Assembly: GCF_963678975.1 (NCBI RefSeq)
Contig: NC_089278.1
Span: 14,737,959-14,801,958 of the forward strand
DNA length: 64,000 nt
Source of the DNA: Dysidea avara
Taxonomy: Eukaryota > Porifera > Demospongiae > Dictyoceratida > Dysideidae
Direction of reading: 5' to 3'
The translations under genes and the position numbers were made by a program. Positions 47,271 through 59,434 of this stretch are shown here, piece after piece (within the stretch, counting starts at the first letter, position 1; the number at the start of each line of letters is the position of its first letter). A model generated the notes under the pieces. It had not been told where the DNA came from and searched no databases. It saw nothing but the letters and a program-made list of their open reading frames with translations.

Positions 47271-50200
47271 TCACCTAGTGCAGACAGCACAAGATAGCTC
47301 ACTGTAGTCGTCATAAGGGGGACATGGGAGTGATCCACATTTTCCCTCCACAGGGTAGAACAGATATCCATCATAGTTTAATGCTGAACCAGCAATGGCC
47401 TTCAATTCGATGTCAACACAAGTGTACTGAGTTCTGAAGAAGTCATAGTAATTGGCCATCAGATATCCGTAGTATTCTCTAGTCCATCCACTGGGACAGA
47501 CATACTTGGCTGGGACCATGTAGACTGCGGAGCGCTGAGGTACATAGCAGACAGCACAGGGTACATCTAGGTCATCAACATTTCTAATGTCCACAATTGT
47601 TTCGTACTCTGCTCCATACATGTATGCTCTAAGGCTTCCATTGATCCTCTGGAGATAAATGGGGTCCTGAGGAAGGCATTGTGGATCACTGCCACCACCT
47701 CTGTGGTTGTAAAATGAGCCACCAGCTCTTCCGGTGTATACCGTTTCTGCAGTTAGTGGGCATCTATCGTGCCCCCATCTTACATAGACAGTTCCTCCAC
47801 CACTGGAGGCTTGATCACCATTGGTAATACCATTTTGACCTTTCTGTCCTTTGGTGCCAGTCAATCCTGTTGGTCCAATATCCCCCTTGTCTCCTTTGAT
47901 GCCCTCTTCCCCTTTAGCTCCCGAGTCTCCTTTAGGCCCTGGAGGTCCAATATCTCCTTTGGGTCCAGCACTCCCTGTTGGTCCTGGGTCACCTGCAGCA
48001 AAATTATAATAACTGTGTATTCACAGAACTGATAAGAGCTGACAATCACATTTGCATAGTTGATGCTCTTGTTGACTGCATGAGTTATGCTAATTTTGGG
48101 TGTTCTAATGAGCGGTGTTGTATGGGGATTATCAGTAGTATGAGACATGTGGATGGATTTGCTCTATTGTCCAAACCAGCTGTCTCCTTTGAGCTGCAGC
48201 CATGGATATTTTGTGACAGTTTGTAAGAGTGACGTGGTGAGTACATTGTCACTTAATTGAGTCTGTATTTCAGGACTGAATAATATATTTGTTTTAGTGC
48301 ATTGTTAATAAATCTAATTTCTTGCCATGACATTGTGAATGTAATATTACACAACTGTACTCTGTATACTGAACAGTATCAAAGCTATTGCTTAGGGACA
48401 TTAAAAGTAAAAGTCTGGATGCATCAATGTTTTAATCAGTCTGCTAATGTCTGGCAGGACGAATGTGGCAATGGCTCATGATCAAAGGTATTGTACTATT
48501 TACAAGTATAACTCGATTAATTCCTAAAGTTTCCCGATGATGTGTAGTTGATAAAAGAGGCTGAGCTACCATCTAGTTCCTACATCTATGTGCATGGTAT
48601 GTGAACCCTTTTACTCAACAATTTTTATGTGAAATATTACTCATATGAATGGGGTAAATCACAATCAATAATGTGATGTCATACATAACAGTTCATGAAG
48701 TCACAAAAGTTTTATACCCATCTAAATGGACTGTACACAACCACATTCATATCAGCACCAAACACAATGCACTGTCACAGCTACCTCTTACATACCTATT
48801 GTTCCATTTTCACCTTTCTCTCCCATGTCACCTTTTAATCCCATCTGTCCTGTTGTGCCGTTACTTCCCTTCTGTCCCATCTCACCCATTGTTCCATTAT
48901 CTCCCTTCTCTCCTTTATTTCCCATTGCTCCAATTTCTCCTTTGTCACCTTTGGGTCCAGTCTCCCCTATCGTTCCATTATTTCCCTTTTCACCTTTTAT
49001 TCCAGGACGACCTCTTGAACCAGCTCCTCTACTTCCTTTATTACCCTTTGGTCCTCTTCTGCCATTACCTCCTGATGCTCCCTGGATGCCCATTTCACCT
49101 TTCTCACCCATCAGTCCTGATGTGCCATTATTTCCCTTTTGTCCCATGTCTCCTTTGGGACCAACTTCTCCCATCGTCCCATTGTTTCCTTTCTGCCCCA
49201 TGTCTCCTTTTGTCCCAGTCTCTCCCGTTGTTCCATTATTTCCTTTTTCTCCTTTAATGCCCATAGTTCCCATTTCACCTTTATCTCCTTTTGGTCCTAC
49301 ATCTCCCATTGTTCCATTGTTTCCTTTCTGCCCCATGTCCCCTTTGGGACCAGTCTCTCCCATTGTTCCATTATTTCCTTTATCTCCTTTAATGCCCATA
49401 GTTCCCATTTCACCTTTATCTCCTTTTGGTCCTACATCTCCCATCATTCCATTGTTTCCTTTTTGCCCCACGTCTCCTTTAGGACCAGTCTCTCCCATCG
49501 TTCCATTATTTCCTGTCTGCCCCATATCTCCTTTGGGTCCAGACTCTCCCATAGTTCCCTTTTCTCCTCGTCGCCCAATGTTTCCCTTGGATCCTTTAGA
49601 TCCACTGCTTCCTCTTTGCCCCCTTGGACCTCTGGGTCCAGGTAGTCCATCTTGACATGTACAATTGTCAGCCTGTTTCTTGGCAATATGTCTAACTTCG
49701 TAGCTTGTATGGGTGTGGGACTAGAGGATAGCCAGTGGGCACATGTCAGTCATGAATATCAATGTGTGTACATTCCATAAATATATGGCTTTACAACTTC
49801 CCTACCATTAGTCAAGTTAGCTAGCTATATGCATGCTTTTCCCATTTTAAATGTCTACAACTTTAGAAGGACGTTTTTTAAACTTCATGGTCAATGTTCA
49901 AATTTTAATTTATCAGTATACATTTCATACCCCATGTAATATGAATACATGCTCACTGTGACACATCCTGAAATTGGCTAGACATGCAATGCAGCCTATA
50001 ATAAGATTAAAATCTTTGCAGAATTCTAATAATCTCTTCAATATACTGAAGTAATTGCAGCATTGCATATGTACTTACATAAAACTTATCAATTAGTCTA
50101 CTTCTACAGACATATATGGCTATCAATGATCACAATAGTATGCTGGTATAGGTGAATGCTATAATTGCTAGGTCTAATATTATTCCTTACTTCAATTTTC

Positions 50201-50364
50201 TCTTGCAACTTCAACAACAGTTCCCTGTCATGCTCTACTTGTTGTTGTAGTAGATCCAGTGATGATTGGAAGTACCAAGTCACACCAAACAGTAGAACTA
50301 GACTAACTATTGACAGTGCTAAACTTGTTCCCAACACAACATCCTTGCTGGGAGCTGCTAACAT
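47271..50364 (-). CDS. Type II membrane collagen with short-chain (C4-like) collagen C-terminal domain
   Basis: Three phase-matched exons give 606 residues. Exon 50191-50364 has a short cytosolic start (MLAAPSKD), one membrane helix (about 9-33, LGTSLALSIVSLVLLFGVTW) and a short coiled coil (LDLLQQQVEHDRELLLKLQE). Exon 48796-49720 has a juxtamembrane CTC pair, then about 290 residues of unbroken Gly-X-Y. Exon 47271-47992 has more Gly-X-Y, then a 170-residue Cys-rich domain beginning GGGTVYVRWGHDRCPLTAET, with GRAGGSFYNHRGGG and CLPQDP. This last domain matches sponge short-chain collagen C4 as I recall it (..AVYVRWGR..CP....VY.G.AGGS.Y.H.GGG). Orientation (N-in helix, no signal peptide) predicts a cell-surface collagen with the trimer outside. 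KGEKG/KGDKG triplets suit lysine hydroxylation, and repeated NNGT gives N-glycosylation sequons. The long plus-strand frame over exon 2 is an antisense artefact. Confidence 0.9.
49140..49530 (-). repeat. 135-bp tandem repeat inside the collagen exon
   Basis: On the minus strand, a 45-residue block (ETGPKGDVGQKGNNG, MMGDVGPKGDKGEMG, TMGIKGDKGNNGTMG) is repeated almost exactly about 2.5 times. It is an in-frame multiple of the Gly-X-Y triplet, evidence of recent internal duplication. Confidence 0.85.
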
Positions 50365-50399
50365 TGTGTCTACTAACTGCTAATGGTTGTGTGACAATG

Positions 50400-51640
50400 G
50401 ACAGCTGTTAGACCACAGAAAATGTTCTTGTTCAACATAATTGTACTGTTTACTTTGAGGGTGTTGTGTAGCAACCGTTTAACTTGTGGAGCTTCTGTGC
50501 ATGATATTTCTGAGAAAATATTTGTGTAAAATAGTTAGCCAGTTTGATTAAATTCAAAGTTCAAAACTTATTATCTACTTTACCAGTTAGGCACTGGACT
50601 TATGCAGCAAGAGCTCAGGTTACTGGTAGTACTGGTGAAGGATGAGCGTCAATTGAGTCAGTGCTAATTGCAGGTGCCTAAAGATAGTAGTTAATCAACA
50701 ACATACAAGAAGTCCCACATGTTGTATAGGTTGAATGCAAAGGGACTTCCAGATCCCAGGCTGTGTGGCACCATTGACACTTGTCTAGATTACCAAGTTG
50801 TCTAGTGATTAAGTCATCACCTGGTATAGATCTAGGATATACAGCTGATTGTGCCCTTGGCAGTGGGAAAGTAACTGCCAAGTCCTCACTGAGGTATTAG
50901 GAATTGCACATAGATCACAATGACGATGCCTGGCACCATTTTGGTGGTTTTCTGCTTTCGCAGTGCAGGAGGGTGATTGTTACCATTGGCAGACATATAA
51001 TTAAGCTGCTCAGTTAAACTGTGGTCTTAATATACAGGATTAGAAAACTTCTCTTTGTATACCTGGGGCAATGGTAGCAGGTTCAGACACTTGTTTATGT
51101 CATAATTATTGGTATCAGCTATCATTTGAAAAATTACTGTCAGCATAATTAACATAATTTGCAGACACAAAATAAAACGTTTTTGAAATTTTATTTATAT
51201 TTTACCAAAAAATTTATAATTAAAATCATTATATCCACTCTCTGTCTATGAAGGTAATCAGCATGCTTAAATAATTTTACAGTGATAATTGTAATGTATG
51301 TATGCTATATGCATTATGAACATTGCCTTACAATGTATCATTTCAACCTAGTGCCCTAGTGAGTTAAGTTCTAGACATCTTAGGGATGGCTACATTTTTT
51401 AGATGGCCACCATGTTTCTGTTACCAACTATCCTAATAGGACATACAGTGCTATGTACTCTAATAAAACAATCACAATCGATTCAGAAAGTTTGGCCAGT
51501 ACTGTAGAACAAGCTTTAATGCAGAACATCCAATTGAACATGCTCAGCAGTTACCTTACATTATATAGTGTAGCTATGTTGATCTGAAACTCCATTGAAT
51601 GGTGATGGGATGACACAGTGACATATTGCTGAAGAGAGTA
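50400..51640. other. Intergenic, nothing recognised
   Basis: This is upstream of the collagen gene. It contains one dispersed-motif copy (TACTCTAATAAAACAATCAC, about 51,456). No gene, RNA or clear element. Confidence 0.5.
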
Positions 51641-51642
51641 TT

Positions 51643-52498
51643 AAATGCAGGGGCGTAGGGAGGGGGGTTCCGGGGGGTCCAGGAACTCCCCCCTGTAAAA
51701 TTTAGACTTGATCCTAACACACCATTTAGTGTGGCAGGACAAAATGAGTGAGTAATATAGCAGTGGCGGATCTAGAGGGGTTTCTGAGGGTTCGACAGAA
51801 ACCCCCTTTTAAAAATCCTAGAATCCGCCACTGTATAGCACAGCACAACAATTGATAAAGCTTGCATTCATCTCTCAGAGAAGGATTTACAGAGGTAACA
51901 TGAGCCCTAGGCCTCTTCAAAACTTGTTAAAAAGATCGATATAGTCTAATAGAGCAGTCAGGTATATACTCTAATAGAACATGCATGTAAATATATCCAT
52001 GTCCATATGAATTTTTCAGACATTCTAACATTAAATGCAAAACTTAGCATGACCTTATACTGCTATAGCTTTGGTGTGCAGTGTTTAAAGATATAGAGCT
52101 CCAGTAATTTATCACTTGTGTTATGCAAAATGAATTCATGCTATGCATATTTGTATAGTTATATTGTTTTGATTGTAAGTTATTCCATTTATATCAGTGG
52201 ATTCATGGCTCATACCACAGTGAGATAACTATCACTTACAGATTACTATGTGTCTCTATATATGTGTTATGCTGTCTGTTTCCACTAGGTGGCTTTATCT
52301 AGTACTACCTTCATCCCAGGGGCACTTATATGCATTATAATTAATGTACTTTTTGCATAAAATATAGCAATTTGCTGAGTTTTGATTCATTAAAATATTG
52401 AAAGTCTCTCAGCGGCTGGCCCCAGACCCCTGCTTCTGGTAATTCAATGCTGCTGCTGGAACCCCCCTTCAAAAAATCCTGGCTACGCCCCTGAAATG
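51643..52498. mobile_element. Inverted-repeat element with GGGGCGTAG ends and 5-bp target duplication
   Basis: The element at 51,648-52,493 starts CAGGGGCGTAGGGAGGGGGG and ends with the inverse form GGCTACGCCCCTG. Just before that end is CCCCCCTTCAAAAAATCCTG. The 5-mer AAATG flanks both sides (51,643-51,647 and 52,494-52,498). It encloses a smaller foldback at 51,761-51,835 and a pair of dispersed-motif copies at about 51,943-51,982. It is non-coding. Confidence 0.75.
51761..51835. repeat. 75-bp foldback nested in the element
   Basis: CAGTGGCGGATCTAG at the left and CTAGAATCCGCCACTG at the right are inverse arms. GGGGTTTCTG and CAGAAACCCCC form an inner pair. Confidence 0.75.
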
Positions 52499-53400
52499 GT
52501 GAAGTATTTGGTAGAAGATAAAGGAAAGCCCCAACTAAATGGAATAATATAAGGAGTGGAACTGAGAAGTGGGGGTCTCCATATAGACTCTAGAGAGATG
52601 GCATTTTATAGTAAAGTAGCTTAGCATCAAATTTTGAAATCGTTACAGAATCAATGGATGCCAAATATAATTCAATTGGAAAACTAAGTGCATTTCACTC
52701 CATATTCATGGGGCCACTTGTTGGCCATTTTGTTTTTTTAAGTTAAGCCCACACATAGTTAGGTATGGTGGGTAGCTACCCCTTCTAAAATTGATAAGTA
52801 CACCATAAAGAACTTGTGTGCCAAAAATGGTGCTTTTATCCACCCTGTAACAATTTTGCTAAGCTACTTCACTAGTATACATACATGCTTACAAAAATAT
52901 ATGCACATCTGTAAACCAGTACAATGGATGCTGGATGGCAAACATACATGTACATACACAGTGATACAGTAATGCTCACATAGCTACACTTGCACACAAA
53001 AATAATATTATGCATACACTGTAACAAACATACACAGACACACACAGACACACACACACACACATATATGTACACGCACACACACACACACACACACACG
53101 GACAAATTACACCATTAACCAGTAGAAATAGCAAAATATGTATGCATGCATGGACTTGACCTAATGGTCCAAAATTCTTCCTTTTCTTTAGTAGTACATT
53201 GTCCTCCTTAAATATCTCAGTACTATTCATTATCCATACACACTCTGTATAATGCATTGGATTCTCTGAAATATAGTTTATTGTTATCTTGGGTCTCAAA
53301 GCCAACATGAAACACACCTACACCTTTTACCATCTTCCTTCACCATAATATATATATATATCTGATATGATACAGGTGGATAAAAGAATCCACTATTGAT
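52499..53400. repeat. Low-complexity region with (CA)n microsatellite
   Basis: (CA)n lies at about 53,033-53,099, interrupted by TATATG, and a short (TA)n at 53,346-53,361. There is no gene; frames across the CA tract are artefacts. Confidence 0.8.
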
Positions 53401-53403
53401 GAC

Positions 53404-54391
53404 TATCATACAGTACGATAGTACTGTATAGTAGGGACCACAAAGGTGTAGGCGTGGCCCACGAAAAAAACATCACCCAAACACCAGCCTCAATTTTCCT
53501 TTTTTGGTGACAATGAGGCAGTAGCTATTGGTTAGGTAAAACTAAGCCCATCAGACCTACACAAAATGCTTTTAGCAAGCTGCTATGAAATTTTTTTTTA
53601 CAAAATATTATTAAACAGAGTTTTCTACTGACTGACTGGCTGACTGGCTGACTGGCTGACTGATGCCTTCAAACAAGCGTAACTCAATAACAGCTAAGGC
53701 TACGGGCTTGATTTTTTCATTCGACATCGCTTCGGCCCAAGAGGTGGCATACTGCAGTACATACAATGCATTCTTCATGGACTTACCAGTGTCCTCTTTT
53801 GTGCCCCATTCATCTTAGCTGACAGTGGAAGGTGTCGATTTGGTAGTAGCACGTGATGGCTTCCCTTCATAACAGCAATCATCTGTATTTTTCATAGTGG
53901 CTACTTTGATTGCAGAGGTGCTTTTCGAACAGTTCTTGATTTATAATGCTGTATAATGGGTTAGTTGAACACAGCTGATAACGAAGTATAATGGATACTT
54001 CACTTTTCAGACAATAATTGGTAGCTGGGGAGCACGATGCCATTTCTTTTGATGCGGTATGCATGGGTTCACCCTGCAGTCATAATAATTTTATTTTACA
54101 AAAAAAGTTAACAAACAAGTACACAAAAAATGGAATTTTCAACTAGAATGGAGACCATAGCACACCGTTTAATAGTACTGAATCAAGCTGGAGTAATGCA
54201 CGATATTAAATCACAGTAAAACAATAAGAAGTGTTATATCCCTACTGTGCTCAAGATACCATAAGAAGAGCACAGTAGGGATATAACACTTCTTATTGTT
54301 TTACTGTGATTTAATATCATGCACTATATTATATACTCCAGCTTGCTTCAGTACTTTTTATTGATGTGCTAATTCCATTTTTTGTGTACTT
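53404..54391 (+). mobile_element. Composite repeat with terminal foldback (copy in plus orientation)
   Basis: It starts ACAGTACGATAGTACTGTAT and AGTAGGGACCACAAAGG, has a CTGACTGGCTGACTGG tract (about 53,620-53,662), then GGCTACGGGCTTGATTTTTT, and ends with a 275-bp foldback (54,117-54,391). In the foldback, ATTAAATCACAGTAAAAC and GTTATATCCCTACTGTGC are followed by their inverses. It is the same arrangement as 20,149-21,079, inverted. Confidence 0.8.
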
Positions 54392-54399
54392 ATATAGTA

Positions 54400-57300
54400 A
54401 TAATTTACAGTACAGTATGGCTATAGTAGTAAAACATGCCACATAATTAAATAGATGTCTTAGGGCATATAAAAATAATAACATACCATAAATTTTGTAA
54501 GTGATACTATGAGGCTGATAATCCTGACCAAACAACAGCACATTTTCATTCACATTAGTGCACAACTACTGAATACAGCTTATATAATATGTAGTTACTA
54601 CCGGTACATTAGTAATCAATGAGTTCCTGATTGATAGTTGAAGTCAGTTTAAGGTGGGAAGACCACAAAGGCCATGTATTGGTAGTACAGAAACAGAACC
54701 CAGTTGCACATTCTATACAGAGCCCAATAGTGGACACTGATAGCTACATGTACATAGCTATACTCATTGAGTGTACAATTTGTGTTGTATGTGAGTTGTC
54801 TTTAAGGCTGTGACAGATGACCTAATGTAATTTACAAGACAGGATAAGATTAAGAAAATAAATTATGACCTACAAATACTTCACAATGTTTATGAGCTCG
54901 TGTAAACTCTGACACATGTATGTATACACATGACCACATACACAAATACATATGTACCCATGGAATTTTTAAGAAAAGTTTTTGAAAATTTGATGTTATA
55001 GAGGATAAAGTCTGGAGGTATGCTTCTTGCTGTGATTATAAACCTTCCTAGTTCATAAAACATCTCTATGGTATAGGCATGCCTCCCTACACATACGACT
55101 CTTGCACCACACTTGGCTCTATGTCATTACAACACTGAGAACAAACCTTGACTGACCACAGATATATGTATACAAAACCTACAACTGAACAGGACATAAA
55201 CTGGGTGGCTGATTGAGGTATTGTCAGTGCCATAGACATTCCACTTGTGTCCATAATAAATCCTGGGTATGCATATTAGAATATTAAAGTACACATACAT
55301 ACTAATTCTCTGACTATATATCAGGTCAATACATAACTGAAAAGATGATGAGTTGTGTTCTGCTTTAAGCGTAACATCATAATGGTTGGTGTTGTTGCAA
55401 AACAAAAATAATACAATGTTTTTTGTAGTAGAATTGGAAATGTTCGTATGTATTGCGCAAGTTACTAGCATTCATCTGGAAGCCACGGTTGGTGATGAGT
55501 GACATTAGCTCTTGCCAAGTTGAAATATCCTCAGCTGCTGCTGTAGTGACTCAGTGCCCTATACTAAAACTGTGGCTTGAGTATGACTGCAAGGAAACCA
55601 GCTGAACTTGCTGTAGTGGGTAGTGAACAGTCTAATAAATTCTTTACATCAAATCTTATCACCGTAAGAAATATGCCTAAATACAGAGAAGTATATTATA
55701 TGTATATATAGTGTACAGATTATCAGCTTAAGCTTCATTAATTCATTTGCACCCTTTAAACTAGTTTGTGTATGTGCTATGAGAACAAAATAACACACCA
55801 CCTATAATAGTAATATTTTAACTGAGTAATTCACATCAGACTGTAAACAAACATAAACATACCCCAAAAAAGACTGTACACAACATTCTCACTAGCTATA
55901 ATGTTTGCTCACACAATCAGTGGAGTTCATAATGAAGTCTTTGAAGTAACTGCCTCGAGTTTGTCACTGAGTTCCATAATGCTGAATAGCTATACATCCA
56001 CATTAGATCTGTCAGACATGGCTTGATAGTCCACTGTACAGTAATGTAGAGGTTCCATCAATTATGTATTGTAAAGGCCTCAGTTGTATCTACTAACATA
56101 CATACTGTAGATCTGCATTAGATTTAATATGGCCACACATCCATATCAAATGGAAATATGTAGCACACCTGTACATATTAAACACTTACATGCCTGTCTT
56201 TTGCATTAGATGTCCACACTGCTACCTAGCGTGCACTGTACAAGTGTACATAGCTACAACCACAATGAACATGCATGGTTATGTAACATGGCATATTTAG
56301 GGATATCCACGCCAAGTACACTGCCATGCAGTAATACAGTCATAAGTATGAAGACCTGTGAGGAAGATATTCCTGTAAATGTGCACAGCAAGTTAAATTT
56401 CAATCAAATCTAATCTGAATGTTATAGAAAAAATCCCAGGCTAGCGGTGAGACCACATGTAGTCTAGGCATGTACCATAGGAGCCACAGCCACTAAGATC
56501 CCAAATTTTCCTGCTCTGTCTTCTTATCAGCAAAAGGCTTTGTCATGTTTCCCACTAGCTATAGGGACTAGGCCTGAACTGGTACTAGTCTTCAATGTGG
56601 CTTACATGCAAGTCCTGCACTGAGTTCACCATATTGATTCTGAGTAAATTGTGATTAATATCAGTAAGTTTAGGATTATGTACATGAAACTACTCTAACA
56701 GTATTTATAGATTAACATTCAGCATCAATTTTTCTTCACATTTCGCACAGTATGTAGCTATACCTATTAAGGGAAATGTACCAATACACATGTACTTTTA
56801 TCTATTCATGTAGCATAACAAATCGCACTAGATGGTAATCTAGACTGTGTTGCTAGCACATACACTGGGATGACAAGGACATGAGTGTGGTCTATAACTG
56901 TATTAAAGGTGTGTGTGTCCTCAGACAATCACCACCAATTAACTATGAAAGGATTAAAACAATGACTCAGTAATGATTCAGTATTTATTAACAGCAGTAC
57001 AAATAGTAGGATCAGTGTCTCTGTGATATGTACATATGCCAATACTATATGCAGTATTAGAGTATGTACTGAGATGTTTAGTGAATATGTGTCTACTGAA
57101 AAGTGTACCTTTCTGTGATATGTCACTTAGGCTATATACACATTTCACTACTGTGTGTGAGCTAGCTCTTGCATTATGCATGATTGTTTTGCTGAACTGG
57201 CAAACATATAGACAATCTGCAAATAATAAAAATAGAAAAGATAAGGTTTGTGTTTACAAATTTATAAGAATATCAGTTTTAAGAACTTTCACATTTGAAC

Positions 57301-57560
57301 ATGTACTATTATTATCAACTCAGCGTATCACACACACCTGTGATTATAGCTATATGCTGTATTTGTACTACAGTCACGAATTATTTCAATAACATTAACA
57401 AGTAATTTCCAGTCTGCAAGCAGCTGTGCATGGCTTCCAATTTGATTGGTGATGTTTTGGTGATTCTGACTTATTATAGCTTTTGCTTGTGCTGAGAACT
57501 AAATAAACTGTTGGTTTCTGTGTGATTTGAAATCTGCAATTATCATAGCTCAACACACAC
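54400..57560. other. Long intergenic region, no gene recognised
   Basis: I found no exon with supporting splice sites or family signal here on either strand. It is plain AT-rich sequence apart from the TA/CA-rich stretches. Confidence 0.5.
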
Positions 57561-57578
57561 ATTCACTACTTCTGCAGT

Positions 57579-57588
57579 GTATATAAAG
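57579..57588 (+). promoter_or_regulatory. TATA box of the Calx-beta gene
   Basis: TATATAAAGA lies about 78 bp upstream of the ATG at 57,665, a spacing that leaves a short 5' UTR. Confidence 0.6.
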
Positions 57589-57664
57589 ACCAGCTGCAAG
57601 CCTCCAACCTCAGTTGAGTGAATTTCTCCAAGGAGCAGAAACTATATCTTGTAGAGAACCAAAG

Positions 57665-59434
57665 ATGCTGCGACTTTTAGCTATTGTGTGTCTATTTACT
57701 GTCATAGTAGCAGCTCCTAGCAATGAAGTTGCTGAGAAACACACTATTGAAAGTGAGTATTGCTTATAAAAGCATTGCTGCATATCTTGTTGTGTACAGT
57801 TAATTTGAGCATATTTTTTTCTATTACAGAACGAGACTGTGAGTCACTAACTGTTGTGGATGATTGTGTGGTTTAGTTGTTGCACAAGATACACTTGTGA
57901 CATATATACGTAACTTCTAATGTTCACATAGTGTTTTTTAAACTTACAGTTACTGTTGAAATCTCACTGTTTGCATCCAAAGAGAAGTATGCAGAGAATG
58001 AAGAAGTAGTTAATGTCACCATTAGATTAGACTCAGAGCTCCCAGAAGGAGTAAACGAAATCCCCATCAATTACACAACTGCTGATGGAACAGCCAGTAA
58101 GTCATGGGTTATCAATCAATCTAGTTGGTCCTCCAGTTGTATAATATTTTATGCATGCTAGCTAACCCATAGACTGATACCCCAATGGCTGATTAGGTGC
58201 TTATTAGTTGGCATGCATAGCATAAATCATAATATTTTCCTTTATTCAGAGGCTGGCGAAGACTATCATCCAGTGTATGGGACCATCAAGTTCACTAAAT
58301 ATGTCAGATTGTACATCATCACAATCTACCTCATTGACAACCCATATCATGAGTTCAGTGAGTTCTTCAGTTTCTGGTTGAAGAACCTGATCTGTTGTCC
58401 TATCCTGAAACCTGATCACATCTCCATCTATATCTATGATGATGAATATAGTAAGACTCCAACATTATCACTATTAGCAATATTTAATATAATTATTTGC
58501 TTGCAGTTTCTCAAGGTGACCCTCACTTCTCAGTTCCACTCCTCGCTGGGGAAAAGTTGTGCTATTCCATTCAGGGATATGCTGGGCTTCCCTTTAACCT
58601 GATCTCCAGCAAACATCTCACCATTAATGCTCTCTTTATTGACAGCATCAATGATGCTACTGAGGCTACATGGATCGGAAAACTAGCAATCATACCACGC
58701 AATGTTAAGGCTCAACCAATCATTTTCGATTCAGTTAGTCAGGAAGTGAAGATGGAGGGAAACATGCAGGGACAGTTCAAGGCATCTGCACTTCACCAGA
58801 TCATCATCAATGGAAGTGACGTTTCTGTCAAGTTCACTAGGGGCTTGATCAAACAGTTTGGCAATGCTGTTGTAAAAGTGATTTTTACTGAGCCTAGAGC
58901 CATCTTTGATGTGACCTTCTTCAGCAATCATCTTGATGTGGCCTGGCAAATGCAGGAGAGTGCTCTCCAAAACTCACATGGCCTCATGGGTATGTAAATA
59001 GTTACAGTGAAGTCACAAAAGTACTTACAATGTTATTGTATAGAAGCCAATTCTAGACACAAAATGGTATATTTGGTAGTAGGCTTGGTGTTTGTTTGTG
59101 GTATACACAACTCATATTGAGCATTTTGTGTTGCCTGGTCACTGGATGCATAACAACAACATTTACCATACAATGATGTCACTACACAGGTCAATTTATG
59201 GTGAAGGGAGTTGAGATAGACAAAACAAGAAATATCATGATCCGTCCAGGACAAGAGCCAGTCCCAGTTGTGCAGTCAGTCAACTGGTTGGATGGTAATG
59301 AAGACAAGGCTACAACCAGATGTTGGAGGGCAATGAATACTGGTAACCAAGGTGAAGGATTGATCCAAGGATCAGTGCTTGACTACTATGTCAAAGAAAT
59401 CACCAACGGAGAGTTCACCTTCAAGCAGGCTTAA
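57665..59434 (+). CDS. Small secreted protein: Calx-beta plus ITIH_C-like domain
   Basis: Six exons, all phase 1, give 390 residues: 57665-57752 (signal peptide MLRLLAIVCLFTVIVAA), 57830-57838 (9-nt microexon), 57950-58096, 58250-58450, 58507-58989 and 59190-59434. Residues about 33-148 form a Calx-beta domain: FTVEISLFASKEKYAENE, INYTTADGTA joined across an intron to KAGEDYHPVYGTIKF, and acidic loops (IDNPYHEFSEFF) expected to bind calcium. Residues about 150-370 start QGDPHFSVPLLAGEKLCYSI and include HGLMGQF. This is the pattern of the C-terminal domain of inter-alpha-trypsin-inhibitor heavy chains (DPHF...LCFNI...GLLGQF), here without the VIT and vWA domains; a vWD-like relative is the alternative. 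No membrane helix is present. Calx-beta domains are also the main unit of sponge aggregation factors, so a role in matrix or cell adhesion is inferred. The whole gene fits in 1.8 kb. Confidence 0.85.

Noticed and set aside
48673-49257. Further long Pro/Leu/Ser/His-rich plus-strand frames over the collagen exon.
   Set aside because: Same antisense artefact in another frame.
48726-49655. A 309-codon plus-strand frame rich in Pro, Phe and Ser (PISPLSPFGPTSP).
   Set aside because: It is the exact antisense of the collagen Gly-X-Y exon. The repeat structure keeps the opposite strand open. No splice or promoter support.
52872-53317. Cys/Val-rich frames.
   Set aside because: Translation of a CA repeat.
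57036-57392. A 118-codon plus-strand frame with hydrophobic stretches just upstream of the Calx-beta gene.
   Set aside because: No splice sites, no recognisable domain, and it precedes the TATA box of the real gene; most likely chance in AT-rich DNA.
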